Shown: piece by piece, positions 28,411 to 36,077 of the stretch
Layout of the letters: every line of letters starts with the position of its first letter
Numbering within the stretch: the first letter of the stretch is position 1
Assembly (NCBI GenBank): GCA_034370385.1
Contig: JAXMKZ010000024.1
Coordinates: 1-64,000, forward strand
DNA length: 64,000 nt
Origin: Coriobacteriia bacterium
GTDB lineage: Bacteria > Actinomycetota > Coriobacteriia > Anaerosomatales > PHET01
Direction of reading: 5' to 3'
The notes under the pieces: model-generated
Databases searched by the model: none
What the model was told of the DNA's origin: nothing
The model's input: the letters and a program-made list of their open reading frames with translations, nothing else
Translations under genes and position numbers: made by a program

Positions 28411-30254
28411 CAGCGACCCCCCGACTTGTGCAGCGTGGCCTCGTGCTCCCCGTCACTCAGGGCCCCGCAGACCTCTGCCACCCGAGCGCCCGCGCGCCCG
28501 TCACGCATGTGGGCGTAGCGCTCCTCGACCCTCAAGTACGTCTCGTCGTTCACTGCGGTGCCGGCTCTGATGGCGTCGATGCATCCAGCGAACTCCCCGG
28601 CGGTCGAGGCGCTCAGCGCCGTTCCGTCCACGACCAGCGGGACTGGATCGGGCGAGGCGAGCGGGTTGACGATGATGGTCGGCTTCCTGAGTGACGGCGT
28701 CTCGAATGCGACGGTCGAGGAATAGGTCGCCACGCAGTCGGCCTCGCCGATGAGGTCGTAGAGCGGGGCGTCGCGCACGATCTCGACCGCGAGATCAGGG
28801 TGCTCGGCAAGCGCCATCTCGTAGCCCAGCTCATGTCCTGCGCCAAGCGGGTGGAGCTTGAGCACGAGCCGGCAGTCGGAATCGAATTCGAGGAACTCGA
28901 GAATGACCTTGAGCGTCTCGTAGATAACCCAGCTAGTCAGCCGCCCGCCCGAGTGCTGTGCCGCAAACAGGACCACCAGCGGATGCCTTACGCCGACAGC
29001 GCGGGTGGCCGACGTCTCGCCTGACGCGGTCGGCGTGCTGGGAGGCAGTCCGTCGAGGAACGGGTTGCCGACAACGCGGATGCCGCTTGCGGGCGTACCC
29101 AGCGCTTCGAGCATCTCGGCATGCGCTGCACCAAAAACGCAAAACGCGTCGAACCCGAACTCGGCCCGGCGCACGGTCCGGGCAATAGAGCCGTGCTGTA
29201 CGTTGACAGTGGGGACGCCTAGCTGCCGGGCGGGAGGAATCACGGACTCGATCACGGGGGAGGTCTCATTCGCACACAACAACACGGCTGGCGACGCTGC
29301 ACCCAGAAGAATCTCGTGCGCATGCGCCCACGTGCTGACGGCGTTGTGGTGCCAAGCGAATCCGGACGCGATGTTGGCTGCGTACGCCGACAGGTCGCTC
29401 GAGCGCGCCCACTGTGCTATCACCAACGCGGTTTGTTCGTCGGCGGCGCGCGCGTCGAGGATGTCGTGCGGCGTTCCCAGGACACTGGTCTGGGGATTGA
29501 GGTGCACTACCGTCTCGAAGGCATCCGGTGCCTCTTTTCTCACGTCGCCCTCGACAGACATGTCGATGAGTACGTGCTGCCAACCAGTGCGTGAGAGCGC
29601 CGCGATCGCGCTCTTGAGCGCTCTGAGGTGCACCCGCTGACTCAGCAGCACAGCGCAGCGCGGTCCGCCTGCGGCGCTGCCCGCCAGCGCGGCGGCAGCA
29701 AGACGCAGGTCCGCACCTCGCCGCTGAGTGTCGTGGTCGAGCGCTCGTTCGGCCGCGCCTGCGTTGTGCGAGGTAGCCGCAGCGACCACGTCGTCATCGC
29801 GCGTGACTGCGGCAAGCGGGCCGGCAAGCGCCAGCTCGTCCAGTGCCGAAACGCCGACTGACTTGATGTCCGTCCACTCGCCGACGCTGGGGCGTACCGC
29901 CGTCGCACGCGCGCGCGCCTGCACGATTGGCCAGAGAACCCACATGAACACCGACCTCTTCGTGACAGCGAGCATCTCCGGCGAAAGCCAGGGGGCATCG
30001 GCCTTGAGATGATCGATGAGATTCGTCGCGAGTGCCCACCCCTCGGCTTCGAGTTCCGCCATCCGGTAGGTTACGTCGACCACAGACACGCGGTGTCCCG
30101 CCTGATGTCCGAGTGCCACAAGTCCCTCGAGCGTGAAGCAGACGATCTGCTCGGCGTCTGCGGCTAGCCGATGTGCCAGATCCCAGTCCGGATCAGCGCC
30201 GACAACCAGGACCGTGCCCTTCGCGGCTCGCGCCGCACTGGCCTCAACGGTCAT
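28410..30254 (-). CDS. Putative glycan transferase, GT-B fold, nonulosonate operon
   Basis: This 614-residue protein carries a C-terminal half resembling capsule/CDP-glycerol-type transferases: VNVQHGSIARTVR, VVGNPFLDGL, LVLKLHPLGAG and the terminal ADCVATYSSTVAFETPSLRKPTIIV. The N-terminal 300 residues are not assignable. Position directly after the PseG-like gene suggests it transfers the CMP-activated sugar; this is inference. The ATG at 30254 (GGAG eight bases upstream) is chosen over TTG 30260. It overlaps both neighbours. Confidence 0.65.
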   Translation of the reverse strand: MTVEASAARAAKGTVLVVGADPDWDLAHRLAADAEQIVCFTLEGLVALGHQAGHRVSVVDVTYRMAELEAEGWALATNLIDHLKADAPWLSPEMLAVTKRSVFMWVLWPIVQARARATAVRPSVGEWTDIKSVGVSALDELALAGPLAAVTRDDDVVAAATSHNAGAAERALDHDTQRRGADLRLAAAALAGSAAGGPRCAVLLSQRVHLRALKSAIAALSRTGWQHVLIDMSVEGDVRKEAPDAFETVVHLNPQTSVLGTPHDILDARAADEQTALVIAQWARSSDLSAYAANIASGFAWHHNAVSTWAHAHEILLGAASPAVLLCANETSPVIESVIPPARQLGVPTVNVQHGSIARTVRRAEFGFDAFCVFGAAHAEMLEALGTPASGIRVVGNPFLDGLPPSTPTASGETSATRAVGVRHPLVVLFAAQHSGGRLTSWVIYETLKVILEFLEFDSDCRLVLKLHPLGAGHELGYEMALAEHPDLAVEIVRDAPLYDLIGEADCVATYSSTVAFETPSLRKPTIIVNPLASPDPVPLVVDGTALSASTAGEFAGCIDAIRAGTAVNDETYLRVEERYAHMRDGRAGARVAEVCGALSDGEHEATLHKSGGR

Positions 30255-31311
30255 GGCCAAGCTCCATCAGCTCTCGGGCGATGCGGCTTGCGCCTTCCCC
30301 GTCGATGAGCTCTCGCGAGGTGAGGTGCATTGCTAGAAGATCCTCACGCTGGGAATCGAGCCGCTCGACCGCTGTGTTCAGCTGGGCTAGAGACTCGCCG
30401 AGCGTGTCACCCAGTCGGCGACACGCTCCGGCATCTACCAGCTCGTCAGTGAGAAACCGGCGGTCCGCTGATTCGAGGATGTTGAGCGACGGTAGCCCCG
30501 CATACGCGGCCTGATAGGTGGTCGTGCCACCTGCCAGAATACCCATGGCGCACGTTCCCAGGATGTGCCACATCGACTCGTTGGTCTTCGCCAGAATGAT
30601 CTCGTGCCGGGCACCACGCGCGCTCTCAACGAGGTCGTGGTACGAGTGGCTGTATCCCTCGCCGAGGAGTACCCACAGTAGTAGCTTGCGCTCATTCTCT
30701 CGCAGCGTGCGTACTACTTCGAGGGTCTTGTTTGCGGCGTCCGCTCCGCCCATCGATACCGCCACGGACAGGTACTCTCTCGCGAGCGTCTGCCGGTACA
30801 TCTCGGTGGGGATTCGCTCGCAGCGATCCGCAACAACAGCATAGTCGAGCCCACTGCGGATTTCGGGATGACTCGGAGGGAGGTGCCAGCTCGGATCCTC
30901 GACTGATGTTCGGTGGAAAAGGACATCGACATCGCCCAAGTGGTCGAAGACGGGGGAGAGGCTCACGGTGGTAGCGTCGCGGGCTATCGCTTCGAAGTCG
31001 CTCGGTCCCATGCGGAGAAGATCGAAGACGACCACGCCCGGCGCGAACTTGCGAACCAGTGTGGCTGCTTGTTCCGCGTTCTCCACAACCGTGTGCGGCA
31101 GGCCTGCGTCTTCGAGCAAGGCCCGCGCGGCTGTGCCTCCTGTTACGATGATCTGAAGGTCGGCAGAGTTGGGCATCGCGGCAGCCACGGCGATCGTGCG
31201 GGTGAGATGACCCAAGCCGTCTGCAAGTGTGCCGGTGCACACGAATGCGACTCGCGACCCAGCCGCCTGCGGTCGGCTTTCGGACCCAGGAAGCATGGAG
31301 GAATCTAGCAT
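30244..31311 (-). CDS. PseG/SpsG-like nucleotide-sugar hydrolase
   Basis: PseG-type enzymes remove UDP from a 2,4-diacetamido-trideoxy sugar before NeuB-type condensation. This 355-residue GT-B-like protein has the family opening RVAFVCTGTLADGLGHLTRTIAVA (GxGHLxR motif), AVSMGGADAANKTLEVV, and the C-terminal LAGGTTTYQAAYAGLPSLNI. Its start lies within the end of the NeuB-like gene, so the two steps are coupled. A related glycosyltransferase role cannot be excluded. Confidence 0.72.
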   Translation of the reverse strand: MLDSSMLPGSESRPQAAGSRVAFVCTGTLADGLGHLTRTIAVAAAMPNSADLQIIVTGGTAARALLEDAGLPHTVVENAEQAATLVRKFAPGVVVFDLLRMGPSDFEAIARDATTVSLSPVFDHLGDVDVLFHRTSVEDPSWHLPPSHPEIRSGLDYAVVADRCERIPTEMYRQTLAREYLSVAVSMGGADAANKTLEVVRTLRENERKLLLWVLLGEGYSHSYHDLVESARGARHEIILAKTNESMWHILGTCAMGILAGGTTTYQAAYAGLPSLNILESADRRFLTDELVDAGACRRLGDTLGESLAQLNTAVERLDSQREDLLAMHLTSRELIDGEGASRIARELMELGHDR

Positions 31312-32297
31312 AGGTCTTCCCAGGTTATCGGCTGGTACTTGGCGATTACGCTCGTGGGTTGGCGTCCCACAACGGCGCCCGCCTCGTTGGGCGCGAGCGG
31401 GCCCTCGGGTCGCACCACGAGGATGTCGGCCTCCGCCAGTGTCTCGCCTTGGGCTATGTCGCGCGCCGCATACACCGAGCGCCGGGCGCGCAGCTTGACC
31501 TCCTCCTCGGCGGGCAGCAGCTTCTCGGCGCGGGGCGTGCAGGCGCTATCGACGGATCGCACATCGCAAACGTAGCTCTTCAGGCCCTCGGGCTCCATTG
31601 CATACGAGTGGTCGAAGCCGGGAGCCGCGCGATCAAGCGTGAAGTGCTTCTCGACGCACGTCGCGCCCACGCCAACTGCAACCGCGGCGGCGAGATTGCT
31701 TTCAGTATGGTCAGAGAGGCCCACGGGCAGACCGAACTCCTGCTTCAGCGCGGCGAGGAAGCCCAGATTCATGTCCTCGAGCGCACACGGGTACACCGAC
31801 ACACAGTGCATGAGCACCACGTCGGTGTTACCGGTGGCCAGCACGTCGGAGACCGCTCGCTCTATCTCGCCTAGCGATGCCATGCCGGTCGAGATGACTA
31901 CTCGCCGTCCAGTCTCAGCGCAGGCAACAAGGAGGCGAGAGTTGTTCAGATCACAGGAGGCGGTCTTGATGTAGGGGACGTCCAGCTCGTCGACGAGGGC
32001 GATGCCGCGGAGGTCAAACACGGTTGCCGTGAAGGGGATGCCGCTTGAGCGGCCGTACTCGGCGAGCTCGCGGTAGTCATCGTCTGAGAGCATCGCGGCG
32101 GCTCGCTGGATGAACACGGCGTTATCTTCGTAGTGACCATTGCGATAGAAACTGGGCAGGTAGAGGCCTTCGGGGTAGATGATCTGGAACTTGACGGTGT
32201 CGGCGCCTGCCGCTGCGGCGGTATCGACAAGACGCTTGGCTGTCGCGAGGTCGCCGCCGTGGTTGGTTCCTGCTTCAGCGATGATGTGGACTGACAC
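31305..32297 (-). CDS. NeuB-family nonulosonic acid synthase (first copy)
   Basis: It condenses phosphoenolpyruvate with a hexosamine-derived sugar to give a nine-carbon acid. The 330 residues include IIAEAGTNHGGDLATAKRLVD, DTVKFQ, the active-site block VLMHCVSVYPC, GLSDHT and VEKHFTLDR, and a C-terminal SAF domain (ARRSVYAARDIAQGETLAEADI). It starts at GTG. The Shine-Dalgarno GGAGG lies in a short hairpin (32299-32311, GGAGG paired with CCTCC around a 3-base loop), which could damp translation. Whether the product is neuraminic-, legionaminic- or pseudaminic-like cannot be decided. Confidence 0.9.
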   Translation of the reverse strand: MSVHIIAEAGTNHGGDLATAKRLVDTAAAAGADTVKFQIIYPEGLYLPSFYRNGHYEDNAVFIQRAAAMLSDDDYRELAEYGRSSGIPFTATVFDLRGIALVDELDVPYIKTASCDLNNSRLLVACAETGRRVVISTGMASLGEIERAVSDVLATGNTDVVLMHCVSVYPCALEDMNLGFLAALKQEFGLPVGLSDHTESNLAAAVAVGVGATCVEKHFTLDRAAPGFDHSYAMEPEGLKSYVCDVRSVDSACTPRAEKLLPAEEEVKLRARRSVYAARDIAQGETLAEADILVVRPEGPLAPNEAGAVVGRQPTSVIAKYQPITWEDLC

Positions 32298-32324
32298 GGG
32301 AGGTGGCCTCCTGATTGTAGGTGC

Positions 32325-33404
32325 CTAGCGTTCCGCGCAGTCTCGGACGGCCGCGGCGAAGCGCCTGAACCCGTCACTCATAACTGCGTACGACCGGTCC
32401 CAAGCAGGCTGAGCCGCCGCCCGGATGCCCGCAAGCTCGCCGAGGCGGTCATAGCGGTCCGCGACTGCAGCGACGATATCGTTCGTCTGTACCATGTCGA
32501 TGTTCCACTCGCCGAATCCGATGGTGTCCATCAGGCTGAGAGCGCGCTCGTCGTAGCTGATCTTGATCGTTGGTACTCCGAAAGACAGGCACGGTATCGC
32601 CGCGTGCAGCCGGTACGTCACGCTCAGGTTGCATGCTCGCAGCATTGCGAGATAGGAGTACACGTCGCCCGTATAGACGTAGTCGATCGCATCAAAGGAG
32701 GCTGCGAACGCGACGTCGCGGTGGTCATGGCACAGCAGCCGGACATCCTCATGTCCGCGCGTCCGGAGGAAGTCGATCAGCCTGCATACGTCATCGTGGA
32801 CTTCGGACTGCCTCCGCAGCGAAACGTTCATCAGCGCTGGATTCCTCACCGAAAGCAGAACGTCGGCCCTGTCCTTGCCGGTCAGCCTGGGAAGCCGGTC
32901 TTCGATGCGATTCAAGAAGCAGGTCGGGCACCCGCCCACGATCGTATCGGCGAATCCGATACTGCGCAGGTAGTCGCCTGTCGCGTTGTCCCTGGCCAGC
33001 GAGACCGACGCCTGCCTGTTGAGAGCGGCGACGGTCCCCTCGGGCATGACGTCCGTGCGGTCGGTCAGCTTTCCGTGTCGGTCGTATATCCGTCCGCGTG
33101 ACAGGCTGAAGAGCATGAGCGGCACCTGCAGCGCTCCGAGGGCTTCGACGTTGACGTCGAGCTCGCCGTTCTCGTAGAGATTGCCGCCCCCAACAATCAC
33201 GCCGTGCCCGTACTGATTGATCTCGTGGATGCTTCGAGCGGTGAGCCCGGCGTACGCAACGCTGTCGTACCGGGTGGTGGCAGGAATCGAGATGAGGTTA
33301 ACGACTTCGCCAAAGGCCTCATACAGAAAGTGCTGCATCCCCGCATAGATCGCGTCGTTGCCGACGTTGTACCCCTTGGGTCGAATGCAGAAGAGGGTGG
33401 TCAT
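32325..33404 (-). CDS. Polysaccharide pyruvyltransferase family protein
   Basis: This 359-residue protein fits the CsaB/WcaK-type pyruvyltransferase family: N-terminal FCIRPKGYNVGNDAIYAGMQ, VIVGGGNLYENGELD, and the C-terminal YRLHAAIPCLSFGVPTIKISYDERA. Such enzymes put a 4,6-ketal pyruvate on a glycan residue; in Gram-positives pyruvylated wall glycan can anchor S-layer-homology proteins. GGAGG precedes the ATG. It heads the second part of the leftward operon. Confidence 0.85.
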   Translation of the reverse strand: MTTLFCIRPKGYNVGNDAIYAGMQHFLYEAFGEVVNLISIPATTRYDSVAYAGLTARSIHEINQYGHGVIVGGGNLYENGELDVNVEALGALQVPLMLFSLSRGRIYDRHGKLTDRTDVMPEGTVAALNRQASVSLARDNATGDYLRSIGFADTIVGGCPTCFLNRIEDRLPRLTGKDRADVLLSVRNPALMNVSLRRQSEVHDDVCRLIDFLRTRGHEDVRLLCHDHRDVAFAASFDAIDYVYTGDVYSYLAMLRACNLSVTYRLHAAIPCLSFGVPTIKISYDERALSLMDTIGFGEWNIDMVQTNDIVAAVADRYDRLGELAGIRAAAQPAWDRSYAVMSDGFRRFAAAVRDCAER

Positions 33405-33533
33405 CCAGGCCTCCGACGCTCACGGGTGAGCTCCAGCTGATGTGCATGTCACTTCAGGCGGGCGAGGGATTCCAGAGCCGGAGCCCACTTGCCGCGAAGC
33501 AGATTCTACCGCGCCAGCGGCCCTGATGCGCCG

Positions 33534-34304
33534 TCACGAGGATTCTGCCCTGGCTGCCGCTATGGAGCCCCATGTCGATCCGCTGGGATAGGGCGCGATC
33601 AAGGCGTGCAGATCCTGCCGCGAGTCGAGGAACCGCACGATGTCGGCAAGACGTATCCGCGGCGCATCTGCACGCAACGCGCCGTAGACGGTCCGGCATA
33701 CGATCAGGTCCTCGGGGTAGTCCGCTGTGAGGCGGATGTCGCTGCGTCGAACGTCTTCCTCGCCGAGCAGTATCTGGACCTTGAAGTCATCGAGGTGCTC
33801 GCGCACGTACAGGCTGCACAGTTCGGAGCGGTGGCGTTGAGCGCCCTCACGATGAGAGGTCTCGAGTGCTTCAACGGTGAAGAGTTCGAACCCTGAGCCG
33901 ACAGGAACCTCGGTCAGAACCGTCACATCGTTGGCATGCTCTATGTGCATCCTCCAGGAGTCAGCAAGGCGTTCCCAGTTGGTGAACGGCGACTCGGTCG
34001 TCAATCTGATAGCGTCTGTCCCACCGACCGCGTTCACGCATTGGATGAGCCGGGAAAGCACATCGTGCTCATCGCCGACGATGTAGGTGAGGTCCTGCAG
34101 TTCGGCGAACTCGATGAGCGCATCGTTGGCACGACCCTCAGCGATTCCTAAGACGACATCGGCCACCTCAGGTAGGCTGCGCAGCAAGTTGACTTGGTGC
34201 TGGAGTATTGGGACGCCAGCCTCGGCATCGAGGTTCTGCAAAGGCTTGCCATAGAGACGGCTGCCGGCTAGACGGCAGGCGAGAGTGGCGATCAGTCTCC
34301 GCAT
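33534..34304 (-). CDS. Cytidylyltransferase-like protein (NeuA/SpsF family)
   Basis: This 256-residue protein begins LIATLACRLAGSRLYGKPLQNL, the nucleotide-binding loop of the CMP-sugar cytidylyltransferase/SpsF family, and has YIVGDEHDVLSRLIQCVNA and AIRLTTESPF. It should activate the nonulosonic acid with CMP. The usual R-x-G-SKR form is altered to R-AGSRL-GKP, as in SpsF proteins. It overlaps the second NeuB-like gene by 13 bases. A 129-base gap without features separates it from the pyruvyltransferase. Confidence 0.8.
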   Translation of the reverse strand: MRRLIATLACRLAGSRLYGKPLQNLDAEAGVPILQHQVNLLRSLPEVADVVLGIAEGRANDALIEFAELQDLTYIVGDEHDVLSRLIQCVNAVGGTDAIRLTTESPFTNWERLADSWRMHIEHANDVTVLTEVPVGSGFELFTVEALETSHREGAQRHRSELCSLYVREHLDDFKVQILLGEEDVRRSDIRLTADYPEDLIVCRTVYGALRADAPRIRLADIVRFLDSRQDLHALIAPYPSGSTWGSIAAARAESS

Positions 34305-35290
34305 GAGAGGTCCTCAGCCGAAATCGGACGGTCGGTGTCCACGTCTATCGTGAGGCGACGACCGGTGGCTTCCTGGGGACGGTGAAGGAGACCGCGCGGG
34401 TCCTCCGGCGAGCGCTTCAGCATCACGTCGGCCGGGACTATGACGTGGCCAGCGGGCAGGTGGTTCGCAGCGACGACCACTTTGAGCGCCTTTCGCCTGT
34501 AGGCTTCCTCGGACTCGGACAGTTCCGTTGACGCGCTGCCGAGCGCTGGCTCGAGTTCGCGCAAGACCTTAACGAACTGGCTGAGCTCCTCAGGCGTGAG
34601 CGCGGACGCGCTGTCCACCAGATCAAGCTCGCGTTCGAGCGTCATGTGCTTCTCCAGCGTGACCGCTCCGACCGCCACTGCCATCAGCGGAATGTGCCAA
34701 GCGGCAGCACTCCTTCCGTCGCTGTGGTCCATGAACCCAAACCAGACGTCGGGAAATGTCAGGATGAGTTGCTGAAACCGGTGCAGGTTGTTGTCGGAAA
34801 CGGCAGTCGGGAAGGATTGGAAGCCGTACAGAAGCCGGATGGGGGAGTCTGCGCCGAAATCATGGTCCTCAACAAGCGCACTGACCTCGTCTGCGCGAAT
34901 CCCACCAATCGACACGTATACCCGGGGGAATGATTCGACTGCGCGTCCAATTAACTCTCTATTGTGGAAGTCCGAGGCGTGAATCTTCACGCCGTCGGCA
35001 CCAATCTGTGCCGCTGTCGCGAGGCTGGTAGGCCCGAAGACGTCGAAGTAGAGCCTTCGCCCAGCGTCATGGACCGAGCTGGCTAGCTCGGTCCAGACGG
35101 ACTGCTCCATTTCGAGACTGCGGTACCACTCGTAGCGGGGGTGAGAAGGAGTGGCGAGTTCGTCTGCGAGGACGAGCTGCAGTTTCACTGCGTCCGCGTT
35201 CGCGGTGAGCGCATTCAGCACCAGCCTGCGCGCCAGGTCCGGCCTTCCCTCATAGCCCTGTGCGAGTTCCGCGATCAGCTCGACGGCCAA
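34292..35290 (-). CDS. NeuB-family synthase (second, divergent copy)
   Basis: This 332-residue protein has the NeuB layout: IAELAQGYEGRPDLARRLV, DAVKLQLVLADELATP, DGVKIHASDFHN, GFMDHSDG, VTLEKHMTLERELD and a C-terminal SAF-like domain (VVAANHLPAGHVIVPADVMLKR). The block at the active site reads GFQSFPT, against HCVSVYPC in the other copy, so the substrate probably differs. The frame is open far upstream, but I place the start at TTG 35290, with GAGGAGGGG just before it and the first beta strand right after. It leads the leftward operon. Confidence 0.82.
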   Translation of the reverse strand: MAVELIAELAQGYEGRPDLARRLVLNALTANADAVKLQLVLADELATPSHPRYEWYRSLEMEQSVWTELASSVHDAGRRLYFDVFGPTSLATAAQIGADGVKIHASDFHNRELIGRAVESFPRVYVSIGGIRADEVSALVEDHDFGADSPIRLLYGFQSFPTAVSDNNLHRFQQLILTFPDVWFGFMDHSDGRSAAAWHIPLMAVAVGAVTLEKHMTLERELDLVDSASALTPEELSQFVKVLRELEPALGSASTELSESEEAYRRKALKVVVAANHLPAGHVIVPADVMLKRSPEDPRGLLHRPQEATGRRLTIDVDTDRPISAEDLSCGD

Positions 35291-35440
35291 AGCGTGATCC
35301 CCTCCTCGGACTGATCTGACTAGCAGGGCGAAAGTATGATAGTCGACCCAGTCGAACCAGAGAAGCTGTACCAAGAAGGCCAAATTACGGTAGACAATGG
35401 GCGGGTGTCTATATGGTGATGCTCCACGTGTCACGGCCCA

Positions 35441-35888
35441 AACATCTTGGTTCTGCCGCCGTACGACGGCACCTACATGTGGGGCTCGCGTGCCGCGAGC
35501 GACGGCCATATACTGACGTCGTACCTGACGATCGCTCCCGATGGCACGCTGCCGGCGGGGCCGGTGATGGACTTCTAGTCGCTCCACGAGATCGAGACCG
35601 GCTGGGACTACGGCTACATCTTGGTCTCCACAGACGGGGGCGCCAATTGGACGAGCCTGGCCGGCAACATCACGACCAGGACATCTACGAGACGGGCTGG
35701 AAGGTGGACGCGATCAAGGTGGGGCCGGCGGGTGTACCGTCTTCACCGATGACGTCGAGACGGTGAAGCCGCAGATCTCCGCGGAGTCGACCTTGGGCTA
35801 CTTCGTGTACGACGAAGAGGCGGAGTCTGACGTGTGGGTCATCGTGCCGACGACGGCCACAGGTTGGTTCAGGCATAATGTGCCGTAG
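35441..35888 (+). pseudogene. Decayed fragment of a secreted immune-inhibitor-A/M6-peptidase-like protein
   Basis: One frame reads LPPYDGTYMWGSRAASDGH...MDF, then a TAG (35576-35578), then ETGWDYGYILVSTDGGANW, a motif typical of the domain after M6-type peptidases. Coherent sequence then switches frame (DIYETGWKVDAIKVG) and switches again (FTDDVETV and VKPQISAESTLGYFVYDEE, ending at TAG 35886-35888). There is no start codon or promoter. The rest of the 35291-36077 gap holds the start region of the leftward operon, about 130 bases with nothing recognisable, and the aminotransferase remnant. Confidence 0.6.
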
Positions 35889-36023
35889 GTTCGCGCGTGC
35901 CGGGATGGGCCTGTGGTAGCGGCCCGATTCTTGGTTCGCCCGTGAGGAGCCGGAACGTGGAGTGACTGCGCGCGGCCCTGGCATTTGTGCTGGGGCCGCT
36001 GCGCGCGAGGCTCGTCCCGAGTA

Positions 36024-36071
36024 CGCGGCTTGGGCCTGAAGTCCGTCGAGACCGTCTTCAAGGAAGGGTAG
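36024..36071 (+). pseudogene. Remnant of the 3' end of the class V aminotransferase gene
   Basis: Fifteen codons and a TAG read RGLGLKSVETVFKEG, against RGSGLKAAETVFMEG at the end of the intact gene (8966). The match continues past the stop through GAAGGGTAG to the Shine-Dalgarno region. In the intact locus that region serves serA; here it serves the ligase gene at 36078. Nothing else of the aminotransferase remains. Confidence 0.75.
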
Positions 36072-36077
36072 GCAGCT

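Noticed and set aside
35291-35587. About 99-codon N-terminal extension of the second NeuB-like protein
   Set aside because: The extension has no family similarity, and TTG 35290 has a strong SD directly before the first beta strand.
35413-35766. 117-codon plus-strand ORF as a real gene
   Set aside because: Arg/His-rich translation; only its last part matches the decayed peptidase, in line with frameshifts.
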